From assembly GCA_021325635.1 (NCBI GenBank), contig JAJPGV010000057.1, positions 71,238 to 103,658 of the forward strand: a DNA stretch of 32,421 nt, read 5' to 3'. This document shows, one piece after another, positions 7,028 to 14,438 of the stretch (positions within the stretch are counted from its first letter, which is position 1; the number at the start of each line of letters is the position of its first letter). The DNA is from Chloroflexota bacterium. Its GTDB lineage: Bacteria; Chloroflexota; JAJPGV01. Both the position numbers and the translations under genes were made by a program. The notes under the pieces are model-generated. The model made no database searches. It was not told the origin of the DNA and was given only the letters and a program-made list of their open reading frames with translations.

Positions 7028-7045
7028 TTGCCTGCGAGGTGTGAC
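7028..7045 (+). repeat. 18-nt inverted repeat copy 2
   Basis: TTGCCTGCGAGGTGTGAC, exact inverted match to 6668-6685. Here it forms the 5' arm and internal loop of the hairpin 7029-7072, and its GAGGTG stands 8 nt before the ATG of a 10-codon ORF. Confidence 0.8.
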
Positions 7046-7049
7046 GCGT

Positions 7050-7082
7050 ATGAGGGAAACGCGTTGCAGGCACCAGACATAA
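7050..7082 (+). CDS. possible 10-residue leader peptide
   Basis: ATG at 7050 encodes MRETRCRHQT and then TAA. GAGGTG (7036-7041) is at good distance. The ATG lies in the apical loop ATGAGGGAA of a hairpin whose outer stem is TGCCTGC/GCAGGCA (7029-7035, 7066-7072) and whose inner stem is ACGCGT/ACGCGT (7044-7049, 7059-7064); the ribosome-binding site lies in the internal loop. It could be a translated leader or a chance ORF. Confidence 0.25.
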   Translation: MRETRCRHQT

Positions 7083-7204
7083 CGCACAACCCAGGCCAGC
7101 TGTTGCGGCCTGCCGCCGAAAGGTCAGTGGCCGTCGAGCTGCTAGGCCTTCGGGGGAGGATCTTGACGGCTGCTGTATGCTGTCGCCAGGAAAGGGGGGA
7201 ACCG

Positions 7205-7552
7205 GTGCGAGTCTTCTTGCCCTGGGCGCGAAACGGCCTGGCCATTGGTGTGTCCGTGATCGCCATCGCGATGGTCCTCCTCCTGCCGGGACTGTTCTCG
7301 GGGAAGACCTTCATCCTGGTGCTGCTGGCGGCGGTGATCATCAGCGCCTCGGCGGCGGGTTTCGGCGCGGGCTTGATCTCTACAGCCGTCTGCTCGCTGG
7401 CCGTCGCCGACCTGCTTCCACCGTTGAATTCGCTGCGAATCTCGGCCCATGAAGACCTGCTCGTGATGGGCGGCTTCGCTACGCTGGCTGTTCTGGCCTC
7501 CGGACTCGTGGACTGGACCGCCCAGCCCAACGTGCTCGTCGACGAGCTCTAG
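7205..7552 (+). CDS. DUF4118-like three-TM membrane protein
   Basis: 115 residues with three transmembrane segments (about 11-30, 34-64, 80-102). The pattern GFGAGLISTAVCSLAVADLLPP then EDLLVMGGFATLAVLASGL resembles DUF4118, the membrane module of KdpD-type sensor kinases, but no kinase part follows, so it would be a free-standing membrane module. The GTG at 7205 has a purine-rich GGGGGGA just upstream (7195-7200); a longer in-frame reading from 6893 runs through the hairpin region and is rejected. TATGCT (7176-7181) may be its -10 box. Function unknown. Confidence 0.68.
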   Translation: MRVFLPWARNGLAIGVSVIAIAMVLLLPGLFSGKTFILVLLAAVIISASAAGFGAGLISTAVCSLAVADLLPPLNSLRISAHEDLLVMGGFATLAVLASGLVDWTAQPNVLVDEL

Positions 7553-7602
7553 TTCAGTATCTTTCGGACAGGCGCTCACAGTCCTATCCGTGGGTAGGGA
7601 TT

Positions 7603-7661
7603 AGGAGGACTCGCCTCCTGCAGACCAGGCTGCCCTGACCCGAAAAGCGCCGGGCAGCTGG
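7603..7661. terminator. hairpin pair between convergent genes
   Basis: AGGAGG/CCTCCT (7603-7608, 7614-7619, loop ACTCG) and CCAGGCTGCCC/GGGCAGCTGG (7625-7635, 7652-7661, one bulge). They lie between the convergent DUF4118 and MFS genes, where terminators are expected. There is no T-tract, so intrinsic termination is only likely. Confidence 0.35.
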
Positions 7662-7663
7662 AC

Positions 7664-8917
7664 TTAGTCGAGCCGTTCCCGGGCGGCTCGGCGCATGGAG
7701 GGCAGCAGCCCAAAGACGATTGAGCCGGCCAGGATGGCGAAACCATCTGACAGGGCTGCGGTCGTCGGACCTACGGTAGAGACCAGGGCTCCCGCCTGAA
7801 GCTGGCCGAGCTGTGGTCCCCCGTACGTGGCCATCTGACTGAGCGCCGAAACTCGCCCTCGAACCTCGTCCGGCGTTTTCAGCTGCACCAGCGTGTTGCG
7901 CATCACCTCCGCGGTGACGTTCCCGACCCCATTCAGGAACATGACGGCCAGGGCCACGCTGAAGCTTGGCGCAAGCGCCAGCGCGAACAGAGAGGCGCCT
8001 TCCAGCCCGTAGCCCAGGACCATCAGCGGCACCGGCCGGGACGAGAAGCGTCCCGTGCCAATCGCAATTCCACCCAGCACTGCGCCGATGGCGATGACCG
8101 TTCGAAACGTGCCCAGGCCTTCGGGACCGACGTGGAAGATGTCACGAGTGAAGACGACGGAATACACGTTCGCTCCCAGCAGCAGACTGCGCAGCGTCTC
8201 CAGACCGAGCGGCACCAGCACCAGTGGCGCGTGCTGGGCGTACTGCCAACCGCCGATGAAACGCTCCCACATCGGGCCGGTGGTTGGTGTGATCTTCGGC
8301 AGTGGTCTCATGAGACCCACGGCCAGTACCACGGCCAAGAACGAAACGGCGTTGGCGGCGTACGCCCAGCTCAGTCCGAACTGCGCGATCACCAGGCCGC
8401 CAACCGCGGGACCAACGACGACGGAGCTCTGACGCAGCAGCGTGTTCAGCGTCATGGCGTTGGCCAGCTCCGGCCGCGGAACGATGTTGGGAATCATGGC
8501 CTGACGGGTGGGCGCATCGAACGCCGACGTCCCGCCCTGGATGAAGGCAATGACGTAGATGAGCTGAGGCGTGATCGTGCCGTTCACGGTGCTGATGACC
8601 AGCACCGCGGTGCTCAGCATCTGCAGCAGGTTCGTCGTCCACAGCAGGCGCCGGCGATCCAGGGAATCGGCCATGGCTCCGCCGATCAGCGACAGCGTGA
8701 TGAACGGCACGCTGCGGACCGCCCCCACCAGTCCGAGCTGCAGGGGGGAGTTCGTGAGCAGGTACAGGTGCCAGCTGATGGCAATCTGCTGCATTTGGTC
8801 GCCGATGCTGGACACCAGCTGCCCCGTCCACAGCAGACGGAAGTCGCGATGGCGCAGTGTGCTGAGAGCGTGCTGCCGGCGTGACTCAGGCGCCGCCGGA
8901 GGACTTATGGCCGCCAC
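7664..8917 (-). CDS. MFS transporter, EntS/MFS_3-like exporter, 12 TM
   Basis: 417 residues, about 12 transmembrane segments. The opening HALSTLRHRDFRLLWTGQLV, followed by SSIGDQMQQIAISW, is typical of the enterobactin-exporter-like MFS_3 group. Motif A reads GGAMADSLDRRRLLW, and FDAPTRQAMIPNIV after the fourth helix is also characteristic. Likely a proton-coupled exporter of a small molecule; substrate unknown. GTG start at 8917. The stop codon of the DUF6941-like gene lies 41 bp upstream on the same strand, with a CATAAT box between them, so it may be co-transcribed or have its own promoter. Confidence 0.88.
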   Translation of the reverse strand: MAAISPPAAPESRRQHALSTLRHRDFRLLWTGQLVSSIGDQMQQIAISWHLYLLTNSPLQLGLVGAVRSVPFITLSLIGGAMADSLDRRRLLWTTNLLQMLSTAVLVISTVNGTITPQLIYVIAFIQGGTSAFDAPTRQAMIPNIVPRPELANAMTLNTLLRQSSVVVGPAVGGLVIAQFGLSWAYAANAVSFLAVVLAVGLMRPLPKITPTTGPMWERFIGGWQYAQHAPLVLVPLGLETLRSLLLGANVYSVVFTRDIFHVGPEGLGTFRTVIAIGAVLGGIAIGTGRFSSRPVPLMVLGYGLEGASLFALALAPSFSVALAVMFLNGVGNVTAEVMRNTLVQLKTPDEVRGRVSALSQMATYGGPQLGQLQAGALVSTVGPTTAALSDGFAILAGSIVFGLLPSMRRAARERLD

Positions 8918-8958
8918 GGTCCGCCTGCCGTCCGGGTCCGGTCCGGATGGATTATGGG

Positions 8959-9357
8959 TTAGCTCCCAGCTGAGATCACCGGCAGGTAGATGCTGCGCTT
9001 GGGCTGCCCATCGATGGACATGCTGATCTCATACTCGCCGGGCGCTTCGAGCCGCACCGGCTGGTTTTCTATCTGGAATGCGTAGTCGTGGTAGCCGTGC
9101 GCGTTGGCGGTCAATGGAATGGGAAGCTGCGACTGACTGATGGTGCAGACCCGGCACCCCTGCGGATCGTTCATCACAACCTCGATGTTGTGCGCGCCCA
9201 TCTCATCGGGGCTGAATTCGAGACGGCACCATAGGTAGCCGAGCGGCATGCTCGTGGGAAAGCTCTCGGGCATCACCGCGTCGTACATCTCCCAGATGCC
9301 GCGCGGATCCTCCAGGCTTACGCGCCGGGCCAGGAGCATCGCCCCCACGCTAATCAT
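8959..9357 (-). CDS. DUF6941-like beta-sandwich protein
   Basis: 132 residues, cytoplasmic, no signal or membrane segment. The layout (short strand, MPESFPTSMPLGYLWCRLEF, then SPDEMGAHNIEVVMNDPQGC, then YHDYAFQIENQPVRLEAPGEYEI split by a loop) matches small proteins of the DUF6941 type, which are predicted beta-sandwiches of unknown function. ATG at 9357; no ribosome-binding site; TAGTAT lies 19 nt upstream. Divergent from the membrane glycosyltransferase, upstream of the MFS exporter on the same strand. Family assignment from memory of the pattern, moderate. Confidence 0.7.
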   Translation of the reverse strand: MISVGAMLLARRVSLEDPRGIWEMYDAVMPESFPTSMPLGYLWCRLEFSPDEMGAHNIEVVMNDPQGCRVCTISQSQLPIPLTANAHGYHDYAFQIENQPVRLEAPGEYEISMSIDGQPKRSIYLPVISAGS

Positions 9358-9444
9358 GTGTCAACTGCACGTGCCCGATACTAGCAGTCGCCAGCTTTGC
9401 GCGCACGGCCTCCCCCTCATTGCCCGGTAGCTTGGTCCCTACCG

Positions 9445-9450
9445 TATCAT
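9445..9450 (+). promoter_or_regulatory. -10 box TATCAT, leaderless type
   Basis: TATCAT ends 6 nt before the GTG at 9457, with no ribosome-binding site between. Confidence 0.45.
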
Positions 9451-9456
9451 TCCGGC

Positions 9457-10893
9457 GTGTTGCTCGCCGCCGCGGCCGTAGGAGTAGTCCTGTTCCTGTG
9501 GCTGACGAGCGACGCGGCGGCCCGGGAACGAGCACCGCTTCGGATTGCGCTGGCCGGCCTGCTGGCCGCGGCGCTGTTCGAGTTCGTGCGTATCGGGATA
9601 TTTCTCGCAGGTCCGAGCCTGGTTGGGCACGCCCCGGCCTGGTTCGATGAGGAATTTCCACCGCTCATCGGCCTGCTGGTCAAGGGCACGCCCATCACCA
9701 CGGTCAACATCCGCCAGTACGGCGTCGTCCCGTACCTGCTGTTCGATCCCCTCATCCGGATCGTTGGCCCGGGATCGAACGGCATGGAGCTGTGGGCGCT
9801 GATCCTGGACGTGGCGGCGGTCGTCGCCGCGTACGTCCTCACTGCCTGGCGCTTCTTCGGCGCGCTTTCGCAGCGGCTGCTCCTGGCCGTGGTGTGGTTT
9901 GCCTTCTTGCCGCTGGTCTACGTCGTTTGGCAGCGGCAGGTCGATGGCTGGCAGCTCTTCTTCCTGAGCAGCTCACTGTACCTGTTCACGGGATCTTCGG
10001 CGCAGCGGCGCTGGTGCGGAGTTCCACTCGCCCTGGCCACGCTGACCAAGCTGCTGCCCGCCGTGGTGATCGTGTTCTTACTCGTCAAGCATCGAGTCGC
10101 CGGTCTCATCGCCGTGGCCACCATAGGCGTGCTGCTGCTCGTTGGGCAGCTTTTGTACGGGACCTCGATGGGGCTTGGCTATCCGTTCACGATCGCCGCG
10201 GCCAGCGGACAGGCTACGGCGGCCTGGTCCATGCATCACGAGAACAACTCGCTGCGCGGCCTGCTGTTCAAGGTCGCCGCCGGTTTTCGGTTGAGTGACT
10301 CGGGCTCATTGAAATATGCGATCTCGCCGGACGCGGTCCCTGTCATCAGCGTGGTGGCCTACGCGGCGAGCCTCGCGGTTCTGGGATACCTGCTGTTCGC
10401 TGCCTGGAGAAGTCCGGCCCTGGGCTCCATGGAGCGCCGCTCCATCGAGTTCTGCCTGGCGGTCATGACGATGCTGCTCATCTCGCCACACACCGCTCAC
10501 GAGTTCACCATCGTGACGTTAATCGTCTTTGGCGTTCTCGGGCACGTGGCGCTCACGCGGCGGGAGCTGTGGACGGACAAGCTCAAGATCGCGGCGCTAT
10601 TGGCGCTGCTGTTGATTGGCGTCTTCATTCCCATTGACGCCTTGGCTGGTGTGCTGCCGCTGCGCTCGATCCTCACCCTGTTCGGAAACCCGCCGAATCC
10701 GGCCTTCGGGTACGGTCTCGGCGCGTACGACTTCCTCGGGCTCCCGGGCCTCGGCCTGCTGCTGCTGTGGCTCGTGGTGCTTGTCCTCGAGCAGCGCACC
10801 AGGCTGGCGGTTTCGGAAACGGTTCCGGCAAAAGTCGCCAACCGGGCGCCATCGCCCAAGCTGACCCGCGCTCGGGCCAAGCGCCGCAGGTAG
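9457..10893 (+). CDS. GT87-type polyprenol-linked membrane glycosyltransferase
   Basis: 478 residues with 9 to 11 transmembrane segments. The layout fits GT-C family GT87 (DUF2029; mycobacterial PimE and related mannosyltransferases): a periplasmic loop with an acidic pair (WFDEEFPP) after the early helices, ALATLTKLLPAVVIVFLLVK in the middle, and HHENNSLRGLL, equivalent to the usual NQSL motif. Such enzymes move a sugar from a polyprenyl-phosphate donor to a lipid or glycan outside the membrane. A basic tail (KLTRARAKRRR) ends inside the cell. The GTG at 9457 is chosen because TATCAT lies 6 nt upstream; reading from 9397 would add 20 non-hydrophobic residues. Confidence 0.82.
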   Translation: MLLAAAAVGVVLFLWLTSDAAARERAPLRIALAGLLAAALFEFVRIGIFLAGPSLVGHAPAWFDEEFPPLIGLLVKGTPITTVNIRQYGVVPYLLFDPLIRIVGPGSNGMELWALILDVAAVVAAYVLTAWRFFGALSQRLLLAVVWFAFLPLVYVVWQRQVDGWQLFFLSSSLYLFTGSSAQRRWCGVPLALATLTKLLPAVVIVFLLVKHRVAGLIAVATIGVLLLVGQLLYGTSMGLGYPFTIAAASGQATAAWSMHHENNSLRGLLFKVAAGFRLSDSGSLKYAISPDAVPVISVVAYAASLAVLGYLLFAAWRSPALGSMERRSIEFCLAVMTMLLISPHTAHEFTIVTLIVFGVLGHVALTRRELWTDKLKIAALLALLLIGVFIPIDALAGVLPLRSILTLFGNPPNPAFGYGLGAYDFLGLPGLGLLLLWLVVLVLEQRTRLAVSETVPAKVANRAPSPKLTRARAKRRR

Positions 10894-10922
10894 CATGCGG
10901 CCGTCGAGGTGGCTGGCCCGGT

Positions 10923-11750
10923 TCAGGTTCCCGCCGCGAGCCTGGCCTCTAACGCTCGAATGGCCGCCTCGGCTGGGAGGTCGGGAAGGCCGAATGCGCG
11001 GGCAACGAGCTGGGCCCTGGATTTGGGTTCCGCTATCGTCTGCGAGACCTTCGATCCAGGCGTAAACCGGGTGAACTCGCGGTCTCGGAGGACGAGCACC
11101 TGGTCTTGCAGGCAGCGAATGATCACCAGGTTGTCCACGACCCAGCTCTGGCCCGGAGTGTGATGACGTTGGTAGGCGGCGGCCCCATCACGTGGGTCGA
11201 GAGGTCGCAGATCGTACTGACAGAACGGCACCCATTGGCCGTCAATCAGGCGGTCCTGCTGCCAGCTGTCGGACGTGCCTGAGGGGCTGAAGCGAAAACC
11301 CAAGCCGGCGTGGTGCGCTTCCACGCTGCGGCCCAGGGGAATCGGCTCGAACAGGGGCGCTCCGCAGCCCACGTCCACCAGATAGCTCTGCCCCTGGATC
11401 TCGGCAACCAGCGCCTGGTGCGAGCCAGGAAAGAGGATGAAGCCGAGGACGTTGTGCGCACGATAGCCAAGAGCCCGTAGCAGCCAGCCAAGCATGCCGG
11501 CGATCTCGAAGCACACTCCTCCGGCCGTCCCACGCTCCCACCGTTCGAGCACTTCGGAAGGATCGAGCTCCGGGACGGGTCCAGCCGCGTTTGCCTGCCG
11601 GCGCAGAATCGAGCTGACGTTTTCGAACGGGATGTTCAGCAGGTGCGCCGCGGTGAGCCGGCGCAGCGTCTGCAGATCAGGCGTGGTGCGCTCAACTCCG
11701 AGCAGTCGGAGGTAGCGCGCCGTCCACTCGTCCGTGCTCGCCGCTGTCAC
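10923..11750 (-). CDS. nat: arylamine N-acetyltransferase
   Basis: 275 residues, the usual length. The catalytic triad is C80 in GGVCFE, H111 in SHQALVAE and D126 in YLVDVGCG. The start LGVERTTPDLQTLRRLTAAH followed by IPFENV is also typical. Transfers acetyl from acetyl-CoA to arylamines or hydrazines; in some bacteria relatives act in amide or ring-closing steps of secondary metabolism. Normally the motif is RGGVCFE; here the Arg is Ala. GTG start at 11750 with TACCAT 9 nt upstream, no ribosome-binding site. Convergent with the glycosyltransferase; the tRNA lies upstream. Confidence 0.92.
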   Translation of the reverse strand: MTAASTDEWTARYLRLLGVERTTPDLQTLRRLTAAHLLNIPFENVSSILRRQANAAGPVPELDPSEVLERWERGTAGGVCFEIAGMLGWLLRALGYRAHNVLGFILFPGSHQALVAEIQGQSYLVDVGCGAPLFEPIPLGRSVEAHHAGLGFRFSPSGTSDSWQQDRLIDGQWVPFCQYDLRPLDPRDGAAAYQRHHTPGQSWVVDNLVIIRCLQDQVLVLRDREFTRFTPGSKVSQTIAEPKSRAQLVARAFGLPDLPAEAAIRALEARLAAGT

Positions 11751-11759
11751 CCGTTACCA

Positions 11760-11765
11760 ATGGTA
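11760..11765 (-). promoter_or_regulatory. -10 box TACCAT, leaderless type
   Basis: Minus-strand TACCAT ends 9 nt before the GTG at 11750. It is part of the small dyad TACCATTGGTA, which could alternatively be an operator. Confidence 0.35.
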
Positions 11766-11807
11766 CGGGCCGCGGCGAACGGGAGTCGCCCCGACGCGCG
11801 AAACGAG

Positions 11808-11880
11808 TGGAGCTGAGGGGATTCGAACCCCTGACCCCCGCCGTGCAAAGGCGATGCTCTCCCAGCTGAGCTACAGCCCC
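11808..11880 (-). tRNA. tRNA-Ala (anticodon UGC)
   Basis: The 73-nt cloverleaf reads GGGGCTG at the 5' end, pairing with CAGCTCC and discriminator A. It has the D-arm TAGCTCAGCTGGGAGAGCA, the anticodon arm TCGCC-TTTGCAC-GGCGG with TGC at 11845-11847, and the T-arm with GGTTCGAATCC. G3 faces T70, the G3-U70 wobble pair that identifies tRNA-Ala. CCA is not encoded. It sits in the gap between nat and hemC. Confidence 0.97.
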
Positions 11881-11930
11881 AGGTGACAGAGCGAATTGTA
11901 GAGCGCGGCTGGCCGCGACAAGGCGCTCCC

Positions 11931-11936
11931 TATACT
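11931..11936 (+). promoter_or_regulatory. -10 box TATACT of hemC, leaderless type
   Basis: TATACT ends 6 nt before the GTG start of hemC at 11943. No ribosome-binding site is present. Confidence 0.5.
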
Positions 11937-11942
11937 CAGTCG

Positions 11943-12887
11943 GTGGGGCCGTTTCGCATTGGCTCGCGCGGCTCTAAGCTGGCGTTGTGGCAAGCTGAGC
12001 ACGTCGCGGAGCAGCTCCGCCGGCGTGATCCGACCTGCGAGCTGCAGCTGGTGGTGATTCACACCGCGGCCGATACGCGTCCCGACGTCCCTCTTGCCGC
12101 TATTGGCGACAAAGGGCTGTGGGTGGAAGACATTGAGAAGGCGTTGCTGGATGGCGCTATCGACCTCGCGGTCCACAGCCTGAAAGACGTGCCGTCGGTG
12201 ATGGATGAACGCTTTCACCTTTCGGCCGTCCTGGCGCGCGAAGATGTGCGCGACGTCCTGCTGCAGAGAGGCGTCGCAGAGTTGAATGCGGCTGAGCCAC
12301 CGCTGGAGCGGCTGCCTCGAGGGGCACGGGTTGGAACCAGCAGCCTGCGGCGGTCGTCGCAGCTGTTGGCTGTTAGACCAGACCTCATCTTCGCGCCGAT
12401 TCGCGGCAACGTCGATACCAGGATGAAGAAGCTGGACAGCGGCGAATACGATGCCGTGGTGCTGGCGGCGGCCGGGCTGAAGCGGCTCGGGGCGGACGTG
12501 CGAGATGGCTGCTACCTTGACATAACCGTGTGCCTGCCTGCGCCGGGACAGGGCGCGATCTGCGTCGAAAGCCTGGCCGCGAGAGCGGACGTGAGGGCGT
12601 TCGTGACGCCGCTCGACGACTGGCAGACCAGGCTGGCCGTAGAGTCCGAGCGGACGTTTGCCGCTGCGCTGGGCGCCGGCTGCAGGGTGCCATTGGCGGC
12701 GTATGCCCAGGCAGCAGGGTCACCGGCCGAGCCCTGGATTGCCTTGCGAACAGTCGTCGCCTCGGAGGACGGTAAGACCGTCATCCGGGCTGACGGGGAG
12801 GGCAGCGACCCCATCGCGCTGGGCTCGCAGGTTGCGGAAGAGGCGTTGATCAGGGGCGCCGGCAGGCTGCTGGAGGTCGGGCGCTGA
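11943..12887 (+). CDS. hemC: porphobilinogen deaminase (hydroxymethylbilane synthase)
   Basis: 314 residues, matching the usual 300-320. Joins four porphobilinogens into hydroxymethylbilane in tetrapyrrole synthesis, in the cytoplasm. Visible signatures: IGSRGSKLALWQ at the N-terminus, LAVHSLKDVP with the catalytic Asp (D82), the Arg-rich SSLRRSSQL and IRGNVDTR loops that hold the growing chain, and C247 in GAGCRVPLAAYA, which carries the dipyrromethane cofactor. GTG at 11943 is chosen over 11883, whose reading would begin next to the tRNA, because TATACT stands 6 nt upstream and homology begins here. The next gene starts 2 nt after the stop, so they are co-transcribed. Confidence 0.96.
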   Translation: MGPFRIGSRGSKLALWQAEHVAEQLRRRDPTCELQLVVIHTAADTRPDVPLAAIGDKGLWVEDIEKALLDGAIDLAVHSLKDVPSVMDERFHLSAVLAREDVRDVLLQRGVAELNAAEPPLERLPRGARVGTSSLRRSSQLLAVRPDLIFAPIRGNVDTRMKKLDSGEYDAVVLAAAGLKRLGADVRDGCYLDITVCLPAPGQGAICVESLAARADVRAFVTPLDDWQTRLAVESERTFAAALGAGCRVPLAAYAQAAGSPAEPWIALRTVVASEDGKTVIRADGEGSDPIALGSQVAEEALIRGAGRLLEVGR

Positions 12888-12889
12888 TA

Positions 12890-14422
12890 GTGGGCGGCAA
12901 GGCTGCAGGCAAGGTGTATCTCGTCGGCGGTGGTCCAGGTGACCCCGGCCTGCTCACTGTTCGGGCTCAGCAGCTGCTGAGTCGAGCCGACGTCGTGGTG
13001 TACGACTTCCTCATCGACGACGATCTCCTGAGCTGCGCGCCGCGGGCGGAGCTGATCCCGGTGGGCGACCCGCACGGTGACGAGCGCTTCGGCCAGGATC
13101 GGGTCAACGAGCTGCTGGTGCAGCTGGCATCGAGTGGCAAGCTCGTCGTGCGCCTGAAGGGTGGCGATCCCTATCTGTTCGGGCGCGGGGGTGAGGAGGG
13201 CCTGGCGCTGCGCCAGGCGGGCGTTCCGTTCGAGGTCATTCCCGGCGTGAGCTCTGCTCTGGCGGTGCCGGCTTACGCCGGCGTCCCGGTGACGCATCGG
13301 GGATACGCCAGCTCGGTCACCATCTTCACCGGCCAGGAGCAGGGCGGCAAGCTGCCGGACAGCCTCAATTCGCGGGAGCCCGCTGTGCTCAACGGGACGC
13401 GGGTCTTCCTGATGGCCGCGACGAACCTGCAGGCCATCGTCGATCGGCTGATTGGCCAGGGAGCCGCTGCCGGCACGCCCGCCGCGGCAATCCAGTGGGG
13501 TACGCGTCCTCAGCAGCGCACCGTGGTCGGTGGTCTGGCCGATCTCCCGGGATTGGTCGAGCAGGCCGGCCTGCAGGCCCCGATGGTGGTCGTAGTGGGT
13601 GAGGTCGTGAACCTGCGTGACGCGCTTAGCTGGTATGAGCGCCTGCCGCTGTTTGGGTTGGGCGTGCTGGTAACCCGGACGCGACAGCAATCGAGTGGTT
13701 TCGCGGAGAGCTTACGCGAGCTCGGTGCGCTGGTGTTCCAGCTGCCGGTCATCGAGGTCGAGCCGCTGGCCGGAGATGAGGTCGATGGCGCCATACGCCG
13801 GCTGGCCGCGGGGCCTTCGGCTGGCGGCGACGGCTACGACTGGGTCGTGTTCACATCTGCCAATGGCGTGCGCTGCTTCTGCGATCGACTCTGGGCAGGG
13901 GGCTTCGACGCGCGAGCGTTTGGCTCCGTCCGGATATGTGCAATAGGGCCCGAGACCGCAGCGGCGCTGCGGCCGTACGGATTGCAGGCGGACCAGGTGC
14001 CGCCGGCCTTTGTGGCGGAAGCGGTGGTCGATGCCCTGCTGCCGTTCGCACCGCGACGCGTGCTGCTTCCCAGAGCGGCTGAGGCGCGAGAGGTGCTGCC
14101 GGAGCATCTGCGCCAGAGCGGCGCAACAGTCGACGTGGTGCCGGTGTACGCGACGAAGCTCCCGATCGAAGGGGCCGAGCGCTTGCGATCGCTGCTGAAC
14201 AGCGGCCAGGTGAACGTGGTCACGTTTACCAGCTCATCGACGGTGGCCAATTTCATGAAGATGGCAGGCTCACTTCCGGCACAGGTGAAGGTGGCCTGCA
14301 TCGGCCCGGTCACCAGCCGAACGGCTGAAGAGCATGGCCTGCGAGTGGACGTGGTTGCTGGGACCTACACCACTGCCGGCCTCAGGGAGGCGCTCGTCGA
14401 GCGCTTGGGCAGGGCGGTATAG
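12890..14422 (+). CDS. cobA-hemD: uroporphyrinogen-III C-methyltransferase / uroporphyrinogen-III synthase fusion
   Basis: 510 residues, two enzymes in one chain. Residues 1-250 are an SAM-dependent methyltransferase of the CobA/SUMT type: VYLVGGGPGDPGLLT, RLKGGDPYLFGRGGEE, then VIPGVSSALAVPAYAGVPVT. Residues about 258-505 are uroporphyrinogen-III synthase: LVTRTRQQSSGFAESLRELGA, VVFTSANGVRCF, CAIGPETAAAL and VVTFTSSSTVANF. Together they turn hydroxymethylbilane from HemC into uroporphyrinogen III and methylate it to precorrin-2, the branch point to siroheme and cobalamin. The order HemC then CobA-HemD gives consecutive steps in one operon. GTG start, 2-nt gap after hemC. Fusions of this kind are known in several phyla. 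Confidence 0.95.
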   Translation: MGGKAAGKVYLVGGGPGDPGLLTVRAQQLLSRADVVVYDFLIDDDLLSCAPRAELIPVGDPHGDERFGQDRVNELLVQLASSGKLVVRLKGGDPYLFGRGGEEGLALRQAGVPFEVIPGVSSALAVPAYAGVPVTHRGYASSVTIFTGQEQGGKLPDSLNSREPAVLNGTRVFLMAATNLQAIVDRLIGQGAAAGTPAAAIQWGTRPQQRTVVGGLADLPGLVEQAGLQAPMVVVVGEVVNLRDALSWYERLPLFGLGVLVTRTRQQSSGFAESLRELGALVFQLPVIEVEPLAGDEVDGAIRRLAAGPSAGGDGYDWVVFTSANGVRCFCDRLWAGGFDARAFGSVRICAIGPETAAALRPYGLQADQVPPAFVAEAVVDALLPFAPRRVLLPRAAEAREVLPEHLRQSGATVDVVPVYATKLPIEGAERLRSLLNSGQVNVVTFTSSSTVANFMKMAGSLPAQVKVACIGPVTSRTAEEHGLRVDVVAGTYTTAGLREALVERLGRAV

Positions 14423-14423
14423 T
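14418..14423 (+). promoter_or_regulatory. -10 box TATAGT upstream of the PhaR-like gene
   Basis: TATAGT overlaps the cobA-hemD stop codon and ends 15 nt before the ATG at 14439, giving a leader of only about 8 nt. No clear -35. Confidence 0.35.
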
Positions 14424-14438
14424 GGCCGCAGGGCGCGC

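Larger units (their letters stand above)
6668..7204. other. 537-bp structured divergent intergenic region
   Basis: Between the CHAP gene (minus) and the DUF4118 gene (plus). No plausible protein gene of size. From left to right: 18-nt repeat, tandem hairpins (6748-6808), hairpin 6840-6872 (GGTC/GACC closing a 7-bp stem with loop AGCCC), hairpin 6923-6944 (7 bp, loop ACACCGAG), strong hairpin 6981-7011, and a two-tier hairpin with SD and ATG in its loops (7029-7072). I could not match this to any riboswitch class I know. Confidence 0.6.

Noticed and set aside
6668-7204. ydaO (c-di-AMP), cobalamin or c-di-GMP riboswitch upstream of CHAP or DUF4118
   Set aside because: I looked for the conserved cores (for example the CAGCTAAC-type segment of ydaO and the B12 box) on both strands and found none.
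12512-13690. Minus-strand ORF (392 codons) opposite hemC and cobA-hemD
   Set aside because: Gln/Arg/His-rich, no domain; antisense shadow.
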